A stretch of DNA of 64,000 bases from Acephala macrosclerotiorum (lineage: Eukaryota; Ascomycota; Leotiomycetes; Helotiales; Mollisiaceae): contig MU119217.1 of NCBI GenBank assembly GCA_014904845.1, positions 414,415 to 478,414 on the forward strand. The letters are read 5' to 3'. Shown piece by piece: positions 23,234-34,178 of the stretch (position 1 is its first letter; the number at the start of each line of letters is the position of its first letter). Both the position numbers and the translations under genes were made by a program. The notes beneath the pieces were generated by a model, which did no database searches, was not told the DNA's origin, and saw only the letters and a program-made list of their open reading frames with translations.

Positions 23234-25825
23234 TTACCTTCTTCGTCCAGCACCACCCGTCGCTTCCCTATCAGCCAAAGCCATAACCTCTCCAATACCA
23301 GCAGCCTCTTGCTCATCCTCAAGAGCAGTGATCTCTTCACGACAATCCCACCATTTCTCCTCACTCATTTCAAAAGCCTTAGTCTTTATCTCCTTCACGG
23401 ACAACGATTCTGGCTGAATACCCTTCCATCTCAGACTAGTCATCAAGATTTCTTGCCACTCGTTGCTACTTCTTTGGAAGAAGTCTCTTCTAGACTCAAA
23501 TGGTCGAGGATGTGGCAGGTTGTCGTCCACTGAGGCCTCAGTCATAGCATTATCTGGTGTGTCGTCGAATACGGGGGCTTGCGGAGAGCCAAGCTCAGAT
23601 TGTTCATCCCCGGCAGGGACATTCTTACGTTTCGACTTCCGGGCGCTTTCTATGAAAAGTGGCTTCTCGTCCGTCATCTTGACATCGCCTTCCTCATCCT
23701 CTTCCTCATCATCGTCGTCTTCATCGCTACCTTCCTCATCCTCACTATCCTCGTCCTCACTGCCGAGCCAGTTTTCTGGCTCTCTGCGGAAGATCTCTTT
23801 GACGCCGTCCAATTTCCCGAGATCGATGGCATACATCTCGTCGAAAGTGTGTTCTACGTCTCCTTTCTCGAAGGTGCCGCCGTAGATGTACAGAACGTCG
23901 TCTTGGACCGTCAACTGAGCATTGAATCTCGGATGAGGGAATTCCGTCAGCACTTCCTTGACAGGCAACGGCTTCTCTTCAGGATCGGGATCCTCCTTAG
24001 AAATCTCAATGTCCATAGCATCCTCCGACAATGACTTTCCAGCCGAAAGTGCCGCAAGGTTCCTAAGAAGCTCCTCCTCGTTTGCTTGTCCCCTTCCACG
24101 ACGACTACCTCTAGCTTCTCCTTGAGTCTTCTTCTGATTCTGACGAGGTTTCCTCAATGTAAGTGGGAAGTATCGATTCCGTTCAATGTTCCATACAAAC
24201 AGCGTATTGAAAAACTCGCTATCGATGCCCTCTTCGCTTTCCTCAACGTCATGAACACCGCCAAACATAATTCCTCGGCCCTTGTGATGCGCCATTGTCG
24301 CACCAGCTCTTGGTGGATTCGGCGCGTTGGCAGGCTTCTTCCTCCGCTCCCACCGTACAGTTGGTGGTGAATCGTAAGAAGCATCTGCTGGTGGTGGTAT
24401 GATTCGGAGGAAGAAACAGTCTTGATGAACTAGCGGCTTGAGGACATTACGTTGTGCTTGTCCGCCTCCTTTGGTTTGCTTGCCCGTTACTGTTGCCTTG
24501 ACTCGTGAGTAGCCTCCATATAGTACTGCTCCTGATTCGTGAGGGAGGAAGGTGAAGGATGATCGAGCGTCAGGTTTCTGGGTTGCGAGAGGAAGGGTTG
24601 GGTTATGCCAGACGAAGTTCTGGGTGTCGTAGAGCCAGAGGTCTGCAAGGTATTTGGTTTGCTGAGATGTGTCTTGGAAGCCACCGAACAGGATGATGTA
24701 GTTCTTGTAGTAGGTCATGCGGTGGCCGGACCTTGCCGGGGGTGCCTTTCCTTTGGTCTCAAGTCTGGTCCATTCTCTGTTTGATGGTTCGAAGCGCCAG
24801 AACTATTGGTGATTAGTACAGCGTAGATAGAAGGATGCTAGTATCATTTCCATAGACGTACATCTACCATCTAATTAGCATTGTTAAAAGTCAAAATTTG
24901 GGAGGGACCTCTGGCGCTGAGAGCTGTCTTGAAAGCTGAGGCATAGAGCGGACGCACACAATACGTCTGCGTGCAAACCTCGGGGACAGAGCCAAGCTCC
25001 GGAACTCCCATACCAAAAACCAGCAAGTTATCATGAAAAATAAGACTTACCGTTATAATGGTAGAAAGTCCCTTGCTTTGGAGAACTAAACTCGCCGCCG
25101 AACAAGTAGATCCCAGAATTCCCTCTACACCATGCATGTCCCTGTTCCCCAAAGTCTCGGAGTCAGTATGCTTCTCTCAGATGTTTGAGAGAGCCCCAGG
25201 AGTAGCGGGACGTCCGCCGGGAGCATTCAAATGTTCAAGGCTCTGGGAATAGCTCAGAAGAGGGAAAATTGATCTGAGATAGACTTACCGATCTTGGAAG
25301 GGGAGTATTGGGAGACGTGATCAAACGCCATTCGTCTCTGTTGATGAAGTATACGTAGAGATCATTGAAGAATGTCGCTAAAGCACCATCAAAGTACTCT
25401 CCTCCAAACAAAAACAATTCGTTGTCGCTTGCCGGTGATGCGATTAGAGTAGATGAAGCCCGAGCTCTTGGTAGATCGCAAGGAATTTCTGTGACCTTGA
25501 GAAATTGCTCCTATACCCAATATCTTAGTATTAATATTCCTAATTTAAGCACTTCAAAGAGGAGGGTACAATTTCCCAGGAGCTTCGGAATATCAAGACT
25601 CTGAAAACCATAGCAAAAGTGGAATATTGCTCCGAGAAGGTGGCTTACCTGCTTCTTGGCGTATTCTGCGAGGACGGCATCAAGGTCGACATCTTCGGCA
25701 TCACTGTCGTCGGCCTTGGATGCTTTGGTCTTCTCTTTCTTGGCTCCTTTCTTTTCTTGCTTCTGCTTCTTCTCTGCTATCTTGGCCTTTTTGCCCTCGC
25801 TCTTGCCTTTCTTGTCCTTGGCCAT
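23234..25825 (-). CDS. KEL3: kelch-repeat protein Kel3 (KLHDC4-like)
   Basis: A cytosolic kelch beta-propeller protein whose molecular role is little known. The model has five exons: 25649-25825, 25289-25510, 25051-25141, 24862-24863 and 23234-24802, giving 686 aa. It has a Lys-rich N-terminus (KGKSEGKKAKIAEKKQKQEKK), kelch repeats at residues 75-430 (LFLFGGEYFDG, YLFGGEFSS, IILFGGFQD, IMFGGVHD, IYGGTFEKG), a long acidic run near residue 480, and a C-terminal domain of the DUF4110 type (SRRDFFQRSSNEWQEILM) at about 590-680. Exon 3 ends in phase 1 and the last exon starts in phase 0, so two bases are missing. A 2-nt exon (AT, 24862-24863) between good splice signals restores Asn-Asp-Phe-Trp, the expected kelch sequence. 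Two of its introns belong to the repeat family described in the findings. Confidence 0.92.
25142..25288 (-). repeat. introner-like element in KEL3 intron 2
   Basis: A 147-nt intron. It shares with KEL3 intron 1 the block CAGAG-CTTGA-ATT, then GCTCC-GG, and with the HAK intron the end ATACTGAC-CGAGA-TTGGG-ACAG. It is the most diverged of the intronic copies. Confidence 0.55.
25511..25648 (-). repeat. introner-like element in KEL3 intron 1
   Basis: A 138-nt intron running from GTAAGCCACCTTCTCGGAGC to TTGGGTATAG. It aligns along its whole length with the intergenic copy at 32812-32947 (shared GAGCAATATT, CCTGGGA, AAGTGCTTAA, TTGGGTATA) and with HAK intron 8. Confidence 0.75.
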
Positions 25826-26475
25826 CTTAGTTGGCTTTAGATTGACAAGAGTCGATGAGAGTCTTTACGGCGTGCAGTCTATACCGATAATTAGTTGGGC
25901 GATAGACGAAGCGCAAATGTTCGATGTGCTATAGTGCTTTGAAATGTACAAAAAGAGAACGAGTCTCGATGCAGGTATCTCGTCAACCTGGAAGTAGCAG
26001 AGGAACCCAGCTCGGCTTTGAAGATAATGATTGACTTCAACAAAGAAATGTCTGCGATACTCTTCGAGAATCAATTGTGGAATCGCAACTACTCGTCGGC
26101 GATAGCCTAGAGGTTTTGGCAGGAGCTCGGGAGTGAACGAGGAAGCGCAACTTTGCAATAGCCTAAGACTTTCCCAATCTTGCTAAGAACAATTACCGAA
26201 GCATATCAAAGACTTTGAAACAGCTATTGCTTACCTTGACCAATTATTCGTTGTGTTGAGTGCTTTTCAGAGGCTTGGTGATAACAGTGAGAAGTTTGTG
26301 CGCTCGCCGCTTTATCGAACCACTGACAATGGCCTCGCCAAACCGAACTTCCATCCACCGTTCGATCTCCTGTCACCTTAATCACCACCAAAGTCAAGAG
26401 CCTTTGCAATTGCTCCTTACAATAACCTCGCATCTTCTTATACTTTCTGGGGGAAGACTAAGACGAGATTGAACT
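25826..26475. other. divergent spacer between KEL3 and the aminopeptidase
   Basis: A 650-bp head-to-head promoter region. A minus-strand frame at 25865-26158 has no recognisable features. No clear regulatory motif was seen. Confidence 0.5.
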
Positions 26476-28638
26476 ATGGCGGCGAGGCTTATTGAGTCGA
26501 AGACTCATCTCATACCAGGTAAGGCTTTCAAGTCAGGTGAAGCTGGTCGGGTCAGATTTGCGGGTTTTGAGAAATTTATGGACTTTGGTGTACCATCTCT
26601 CTTCTTATACGTATTATTCATCATATTTGCTCTTTTAGTTGGGTCTCGTTCTTGGAGAAATATGAGTTGTGATCTTTCATCTCATGACAAAGATCGAGAG
26701 GTGGCTGAATGTCTTACCTATCCTTGCCAGCACATTCTCTTTCTAGGATGTTACTAACAAGCGTCGTAGGAAAGCTCAGAGTCTCAGAACTTTTCTTCGA
26801 AGTCCCAAAAGACTATGCAAAACCAGAAAGAGGGCATATTCAGCTGTTTGCTCGATCGGTCACGAGACATGAGAGACCCGTGATCCCACTTTCTGAGGAC
26901 GAGCAACTCAAAAAAGACCAAAAGCCATGGTTTGTCTATCTACAGGTGAGCTGCTCAAAATCTCTGATGTGGACTGATATCCAAAAATGTGGAAATTTGT
27001 GACTGACTTCTTACAGGGCGGCCCAGGATGTTCAGTAAGTTGAACTGTCGAATTGCTTCCTAATCTCAAAATTGTTACACTCGGGAGACTCGGACGAAGT
27101 CCCAACTCACACAACTTGAGATGCGTGGAAAATGCTGACTCCAAGCTCCTCCTATACAGTGCCCGCCGCCACAGAACCACCCCATCACCAATGTCGTACT
27201 CGACAAAGGATACCAAATGCTCTATCTTGACCAGCGTGGGACAGGACTTAGTAATCCTATTACCGCTGCTACCTTGGCAGACCAGGGCGATGTTCAGAGG
27301 CAGGCTGATTACCTGAAACTTTTCAGGGCGGATTCGATAGTGAAAGACTGCGAGGCTATAAGGAAGACTCTCACTAAAGAGTATCCGGAGGAATTAAGAA
27401 AGTGGTGAGCATTGCTTCCTACATTTAGTGGGATACAGATTTATTCCTACTTTTGTTGTCCTTGTAGCTTGGGACATTACATCACAACCTTGAAATGGGT
27501 CGCAAATGTTGATGCTAATGCCCCTTAGGTCCGTATTTGGGCAGTCGTTTGGTGGCTTCTGTATTCTTACATACCTTTCCAAGTACCCTCACGGATTGAG
27601 GGAAGCTTTTGCCAGCGGTGGACTAGCACCAGTAGGCAAAACACCCGAGCAGGTATATAAAGCTACGTATCGAAAAGTAGTCGAGTAAGTTACCTCCTCG
27701 ATCCTTTATCCGTACTCTACTGTGGTCTCTGCTTCAGCAAGGGGCAAAGTCCACGTTGACAGTTTGTTACTTGATCCACAACTCAGTTGGCTGACTTCAA
27801 ATTAGGCGCAACAAGGCATACTATCACAAATATCCGGAAGACGTCGACGCTGTTCATGGTCTTGCCTACCACATCAGAGGCAGAGGTGGCTTGCCACTGC
27901 CCTCAGGAGGCATACTCACCGTCCGTGGCTTCTTAACTCTTGGCCGAAACTTTGGAATGCATGGCGGTCTGGACTCTGTGCATAACCTCGTTCTTCGGAT
28001 GAAAAGCGACCTTGCCCAATTCAAGTTCATCACTCGTCCTACGCTATCTGCTCTCGAGAGCGCTCTCAGCTTTGACGATATGGTCCTCTATGCCGTCTTG
28101 CACGAAGCCATCTACTGCGAAAATGAAGCTAGCAACTGGGCTGCTGAGCATGTTGGAAAAAGCCTAAAGGAGTTCTCGTGGCTTGCTGGCTCTCCTCAGT
28201 CTGCTTTGGCCGTCAGAGAAGCACCACTGTTCTTTTCAGGCGAAATGATATTCCCGTTCTTGTTTGATATCTTCCCCGAATTGGAGAAATTGGCTCCAGT
28301 AGCAGACATCCTTGCGAAATATCCGGGCTGGACCGAGTTATACAATCAATGGCAATTGGCCCGGAACGAGGTTCCTTTGTATGCTGCAACATTCGTTGAC
28401 GACATGTATGTCGACTTCGATCTAGCGCAAGATACTGCGAAACTGGTCAAGAACTGCAAGCAGTGAGTCCCTGTTCTTTTGGAAGACTAAGAACTATCCC
28501 GAGCACTGTCTACAAAATGGTTATAATGCTGATATTCGCAGGTATATCACAAATGGAGTATATCACGATGCCGTCAAAAGCAAAACAGACGAAGTGATGA
28601 AGCAGCTTTTCGCCCTGAGAGACGACTCGATCGATTAG
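26476..28638 (+). CDS. prolyl aminopeptidase (proline iminopeptidase), S33 family
   Basis: An alpha/beta-hydrolase expected to release N-terminal proline from peptides. Seven exons (26476-26518, 26770-26945, 27017-27034, 27160-27404, 27529-27684, 27806-28462, 28542-28638) give 463 aa. Landmarks are the oxyanion-hole motif GGPGCS near residue 75, DQRGTGLS, the nucleophile elbow GQSFGGF near 165, the acid region FVDDMYVDF and the His in NGVYHDAV close to the C-terminus. The GGPGCS hexapeptide is encoded by its own 18-nt exon. Intron 1 is unusually long (251 nt). No signal peptide is seen, so it is probably cytosolic. Its stop lies 10 bp from that of the convergent monooxygenase gene. Confidence 0.9.
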
Positions 28639-28648
28639 AGTTCCTACA

Positions 28649-30053
28649 TCACAAATTCACCCTTTGCCCCGCAACTTCTTGGGCATTCCTCAATTGTTGA
28701 GGCAGATCCTCGTCCCAAATCCAATCATAGCGCGTCTCCAGTGTCCGCTTGATCAAGTCTAGATCGTTTCTAAGCTTCTCATCTTCAAATTCATAGATTG
28801 CCGCTGCTTCACGGCTAGTCGTCACAATTTTCTGGCTCCTAGGTCTTCGAATAGCATCATAGGCCTGGAAGGCTTTCTCAATTTGGTTCACGGAGTTAAC
28901 CTGGCCTAACAGGTTGGATAGCACGAAAGCATCCTCAATGGCCTGGCCAGCTCCAGCTCCTTGATGTGGCGTCGATGCATGGGCGGCATCTCCTAATAAC
29001 GCGAATCGACCTTTGTAGTAAGTCGGTGCCGGAGGGTGGTCGAATAATGCCCATACGTCGGGTTTCTCCATAAGCTAATGACGATCAATAATTAATCTTG
29101 ATTTTCGATTTTCAATACTTACTGAAAGGATATGTTGTACATCATCACCCCAACCAGCAAAGTCATTGAACATGTCTTCTTTCTTCATTGGCAAAACCCA
29201 TCGCTCGTCTTCCCATTTTCCGTCTGCTTTCGATTGGAAGGCTACTACGTTCATCGTTTTTCCATTTTCAATAGGGAAGGTCAAAACGTGACCATGTCTT
29301 CCCATGTACATCTGGCTGTTTCTCGCCAGCTCCTCTCCAATGGCACTAATCGCCTTATTCATTGGTATTAGTCCTCTGTAAGCACATTTTCCAGTGAAAG
29401 TAGGATTGGTAGTCTGATGGTTCTCTCCCAACAAGATCTGTCTTGTTCTCGACTTCACACCATCACAACCGATGACTGCATCCGCCTCTGCAGTCGAACC
29501 ATCATGAAAAGTCAACACCATCCTCTCACCCTTCTTTTCAACTTGCTCTACCCTCTTTCCAAATTTCGCAACACCATCGGGTACCAGGTTGACTAGGACA
29601 TCCAGAAAGTGTGCTCGATGGACAGATGATTGCCCAATATCACCAGCCACAACCTGAGCTACTTTCAACATCTCTTTTCCAGGAGCTTTCATATCACCCC
29701 ACATCTCTCCCTTCTGACCAAGGTTGAATTCAAACCAAAACTTCTTCTTCTCAGGCCAAGCATTGCTCGTAGCTATCTTATCATAGCCTTTCTTGATGTC
29801 CGGATCAATCAAGGACATTGCTCTTACTGCGTTGGGACCGAAGGATACTCCTGCTCCAATTTCTGCAAAGGCAGGGGCACTTTCGTAAAGAGTGCATGAT
29901 ATGTTTTGATGGAGGAGGCCAATGGCCATGCAGAGGCCTCCTATGCCACCACCTGACTCGTCGTTAATGATTCATGCTAATATCAAGTGATATTGAATAC
30001 TTACCACATACAGCTACGTGAAAGGGTTTCTTGGGAGTATCGGTGGGAACCAT
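28649..30053 (-). CDS. FAD-dependent monooxygenase, salicylate hydroxylase-like
   Basis: A flavoprotein hydroxylase of the aromatic-compound type that uses NAD(P)H and O2. Three exons (30005-30053, 29123-29952, 28649-29074) give 434 aa. The first intron interrupts the FAD-binding dinucleotide fold, rebuilt as VAVCGGGIGGLCMAIGL at residues 13-29. Further markers are GAGVSFGPNA, the DG motif (ADAVIGCDGVKSRTR) near 180 and the second FAD motif LLGDAAHASTPHQGAGAGQA near 320. Salicylate is only one candidate substrate; 6-hydroxynicotinate-like or secondary-metabolite substrates are also possible. There is no adjacent biosynthetic cluster. Confidence 0.88.
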
Positions 30054-30715
30054 GTTTATGTATTTATTGAATAGAAAAACAAAAGATCAAAGGCGTGTTG
30101 GTCGTACAGAAAAAGAAGTATATCGGATAGAACCCAGGAGTGACGGATGTGGACTCGGATGTGGGCTTGCATTAAGTTTTGGGGTCAAAGTCTCGGCATT
30201 CGGGCTCGCTGTAACGTCATGAGGTCTACTAGGATGAAATATGTCTATGACAGAAAGATTTTTATGATGGAGAAATTTACATACCAGCTGGAGATTATCT
30301 TTCTCTTTCTAGTTGTGTTAGATGAGGCTGATTCTGGTGTACCCATGCGGGTATGAGGGTATCACAAAGAGGAATCTGCAGCGGGGTGATTTCTCGGCAA
30401 TTTGAGGGAGCGTGCGTGGGGTACGAGATGGAAGAAATTGTCCCTGGGGCTCTTGCACATTGATATATTCTTAACGGACGGAGTATATAACATTAGATTC
30501 AGCTGAGAAATTTCCTCATCCACGCCGATAGACAACTTTCCTTGAAGGAAGAATACACAGAAGATTAATCATACAGTCACGTGTTCACGCGATGGCCTTG
30601 ACAAGTTCGCGTCGAGGCGTACGAGAGATATCCTCCTCCTCCTCATCATCGCCTTCAACCTCCACGCATATGAACAACACCACACAACACTAAGCTCTGC
30701 CTAAATTCGGCTAAT
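30054..30715. promoter_or_regulatory. divergent monooxygenase/WSS1 promoter with CACGTG box
   Basis: A 662-bp spacer. ACAGTCACGTGTT lies at 30573-30585, containing CACGTG, the core bound by bHLH factors of the Cbf1 type. The same 13 bases occur in the NUP159/PUP1 spacer at 44283-44295. No other motif was recognised. Confidence 0.4.
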
Positions 30716-32332
30716 ATGCCTCTGGGATGGGAGAGACTTAACGCCCGGACGTCTCAACCTAACAAGAATATCGTCTTCGTAAGTATTTCTTTGACACGCT
30801 CTTCTGCTCAACGTGCTACTATAAACCAGCCTCTCCTTATTCTGATGTCCTCATCTTTCTGGCACGTTCAGATTCTGACATTCCATCTCTTTCCAGATCA
30901 AACCGCTCCCAGGTCCCGACCATGACACGTCGAAAGACTTCCTCGAAAGAATCGCAGCGCAGTGCCTCCCAATCTGCAATAAGCACCATCTCGCAGTGGC
31001 GTCCTTGGAAGAATACGAGCCGAACTTAGAGTTCTGGGGACGTAACTTCAACGGAGGTGAAGTCATACAATTGGTTCTGAAATCGCCCTCGACGGGCAGA
31101 TGGCTTCCTTTCAAATTCGTCCAGATGGTCATGATGCATGAACTCGCGCACAATAAGCAGATGAATCACTCGAAGGCATTTTGGGCCGTCCGTAACGAAA
31201 TTTCCGCTGAGATGAAATCATTATGGGATAAGGGTTATACGGGAGAGTACGTAAAACCCTATGCTCTGAATGTCTCGAGAGCTCTGGAACATCAACTATT
31301 GCCCCATACTAAAGCATCTACAGTGGACTTTGGGGAAGAGGCGTACTACTGCACAATAGAGACTTTGATCGAGAAGAGCTTGGTGCTGGTGAGATCCTGC
31401 CAGAACATTTTTGCGGCGGGACGTTTAGATCAAAAGGTGGCAGGAAGAGAAAAGCCAAGCCGAAGATCACATACAAGGAGCGACAGGAGCGGAGAATCGC
31501 GAAGAAGTTTGGCATGAATGGAGTAGCCTTGGGTGCAGACGAGGAGACAAAGGCGAAACTGGAGAAGGGCAAACGACCAGTTGGTAAACCAAGAGTTGCG
31601 GGTAGTGTGAGAGGGCGAGAACTTCGTGCTGCAGCTGCTCTGGCGAGATTCGAGACCAAGAAAGAAGAACCTGAGATAAAGGATGAGGATCTGGTTACCG
31701 ACAGTGAGGCGGAAAGCGACACAGACGATCCGAAAATCAAGGCTGAACCAGATGATGCGATCGATATCAACGGCTTACGGCTTACAGATAGTAAGGGCGG
31801 AGGCATGGTCAGGGTTTGTGGAGAAGAAAATAGCGAGGATGATGATGTGAAGAGAGAATTGCTGGACCTTCAGGGTATCCCGGGTCACGCACAGCAATAC
31901 TTGTCATCGAAGCCTGCCTCACTTCTAAAGCAGACCGCAACAGTACCGAGGCTTGTCTCGAAGGCTTCAATGTCTATTTCGAAGAAGGATGTCGACAAAA
32001 CTCCGCAGAACGCGTCGACAGAATTTACTGGGCCGACTCTTCTCACTCAGTCGCGCCAACAAGAATGCATTTCTGCTGCGAGCGAGGATGAAGGGGTAGA
32101 GACGAGTAAGCCTGCTACTGTAGTGGTACCGAATGTTGAGGGAGCCTGCCCAGTCTGTTCTGTTGAGAACGAGCCAACGGCATTAACTTGCATAGTCTGC
32201 TCAAATGTCCTCAAGCCGGACTTCGTACCCAACACCTGGCACTGCAACAGCTCGGCATGCAAAGACGGAGTGTATCTCAACTCAGGAGATGTCAATTTAT
32301 GTGGCGTTTGTGGAGCTAGGAAAAGTTCCTGA
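30716..32332 (+). CDS. WSS1: Wss1/SPRTN-type WLM metalloprotease
   Basis: A DNA-dependent protease of the WLM family that degrades proteins crosslinked to DNA; the yeast homologue also binds SUMO and Cdc48. Three exons (30716-30778, 30897-31246, 31324-32332) give 473 aa. The N-terminus (MPLGWERLNARTSQPN) is typical. The catalytic site HELAHNKQMNHSKAFW has the HExxH Zn site plus the third His. GLWGRG and LPEHFCGGTFRS follow, and only the model with the 77-nt intron 31247-31323 brings them into frame. The tail is acidic and holds paired-Cys zinc fingers (CPVC-CIVC and WHC-CGVC) of the RanBP2-like type. Reading through the intron would give a truncated, unrelated tail. Confidence 0.93.
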
Positions 32333-33552
32333 TACGAACCGATTTATGGAAGGTCATTTGCGAGACCAGGAAGAGCTCCTACATGGTATCTAGGTTATGG
32401 CTAGGCATTTCATGGCGTTTTGGCGTTGCTTTGAGCTACTTGCTTGTAAATTGGGGGGTATGCAATCTATATACTCCTTTTGTTTATGCTAAAAACTTTA
32501 TAAGAGCTGAGGGTCGATTGTCTGAACAAACAATATCATCTGAGAAATGTCTGAAATCACTTTTACATGCAGAGATCCGTATCATCTGGATCATTATCTG
32601 GGTGATTGTAGGGACATTGGGTGCTCGCTGAGGATACTACCATTTCCATGACTAACTGAGACTATCTGAGTGGTCAAGCTGCGATGCAATGTTGGCGGGT
32701 CATGTGGACATGCAGCATCTAAGGATTTTGAGGCAATTTTGAGCCCGAAATTCGCTCGTGCAACAGTTTTAATAAACCACGACTTCAGCAAACAAGTAAT
32801 ATCAAGAAGTAGTCAAGCCTAACTTCTGAGAGCAATATTTCCCCTCCCCCTTTGTTTCGAGAGTCCCTAATGTCCAAAGGTTCCTGGGACATTCTACTCT
32901 CCTCTCTAAAGTGCTTAAGAATATTGACACTGAGATCTTGGGTATAACATAATAGCGAACCGAGCATGAATGTCACCAAACGCAGAACTCATACCGGCTT
33001 GTCCTTCCTTCAATTACTAAGGCGGCTGCGGCTCCAGATCGTCTCTAAAAGCCACAATAAATCCACCACAATCAGATAAAAGAACGGTCGAGCCTCATCA
33101 TCCGGTTCGGGAAGCGGATGGCCGAGCGCTGTTTGATGATTGGGTATCAAAACCCTCCAAAGTCGTGAAGCGAACGACTCAAACCCCAGACTCGCGATTT
33201 CGAGACCGCATCTCTTCCGGAATCTGATCAGATTGAGTTGACACCTCGTGGAGACATGATGAAGGTACAGTTTGATCGTCAACTTCAAGAATCATTTGTT
33301 CCAGAAACCGCAATCTTGTCAAAACAACGAAACCATGAAAGGCTTGGCGGATAGCAGGCGCTGCTTATGTCGATTGTTCTGTTTAATGTTTTTGATCTTC
33401 ATCTTTTGCAACTTCGCGATCTGCGATCGCCGTCATTCGTTCTTTCGGTATTTTGATCTCCTAGTAATATTTGTACATTCAAGGCTTGACGTCTTGTCAC
33501 TTCTTACACAGTCACTTCAGCATCCCAAGAACGCTCGCCAAATCCCCTCATA
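32333..33552. other. 1.2-kb spacer, WSS1 to secreted protein
   Basis: It contains the intergenic introner-like copy at 32812-32947. No gene was recognised; a minus-strand frame at 33010-33288 looks like chance. Confidence 0.5.
32812..32947 (+). repeat. intergenic copy of the introner-like element
   Basis: It aligns from a degenerate donor (GTCAAGCC) through GAGCAATATT and AAGTGCTTAA to TTGGGTATA with KEL3 intron 1. The final AG is lost (TATAAC). It lies in no recognisable gene. It may be a dead copy, or an intron in an untranslated or unannotated transcript. Confidence 0.7.
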
Positions 33553-34178
33553 ATGTATACCACCAGGTTAATCGGCCTCATTCTGGCGGCTTCTGCATGC
33601 GTCTTAGCCATTCCGTTCCCTCCGCCTATCAACCCGGATCACTTGGAAATCCTCCGTCTTCGCGCTTCCACAGCAGTTGATCCCAATGCCGTGACCGGTA
33701 CGACTTGTATAAATGCCTCAGCGTAAGCCAAAAGCCCCAGATGGAGTTGGAATTCCTCCTGACAGAGTGGCAGCAATATTGTATTTCATGAGTAAGCTCT
33801 CCCATCCCCTCGGAAAGATAAGGAAGCAAGGCCAGATCCCGATCTTGTGCAACATACTCTCTTTCCCGGTATCAGTCCACCAATTCCAGTGTGCTAATAT
33901 CTCAAAGTCAAAACGTTGCAGAACTCGGGATATGTGGTGGAATAGCAGGCGCAATTACGGAATGTGACGGAGCACCAACCTCAACAACTGGCTCATCAGG
34001 AACGGCGCTCTTCAACCTCAATGCTGTCACATCTGGTGCAACCATCAACATCAGCAAGGGAAGATGGGACGGCTGCGTGCGAGCCGCCAGAGCTGTCTGT
34101 CCTACTGGAACATTCAGTTCGACTTGTATCGGAGGTGCCTCTACGGGCAATGTTGCTTTTACGCTGTCAGCCCGATAA
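33553..34178 (+). CDS. small secreted cysteine-containing protein
   Basis: Two exons (33553-33722, 33908-34178) give 146 aa. The N-terminus is a classic signal peptide (LIGLILAASACVLAIP), with cleavage likely near residue 20. The mature part is about 126 residues, rich in Gly, Ala, Thr and Ser, with six cysteines (TTC, GIC, TEC, DGC, AVC, STC), enough for three disulfides. The intron end was chosen at AG 33906-33907, which gives a continuous frame into QNVAELGICGG. No domain was recognised. It is a candidate effector or surface protein by size and composition only. Confidence 0.7.

Noticed and set aside
23463..24034. Plus-strand frames rich in Ser/Leu opposite KEL3
   Set aside because: The complement of KEL3's acidic GAA/GAT run, with no independent support.
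27035..27159. Aminopeptidase intron 3 as a further introner-like copy
   Set aside because: It shares only a CTGACTCC-AG patch near the branch site, which may be convergent. The rest does not align by eye.
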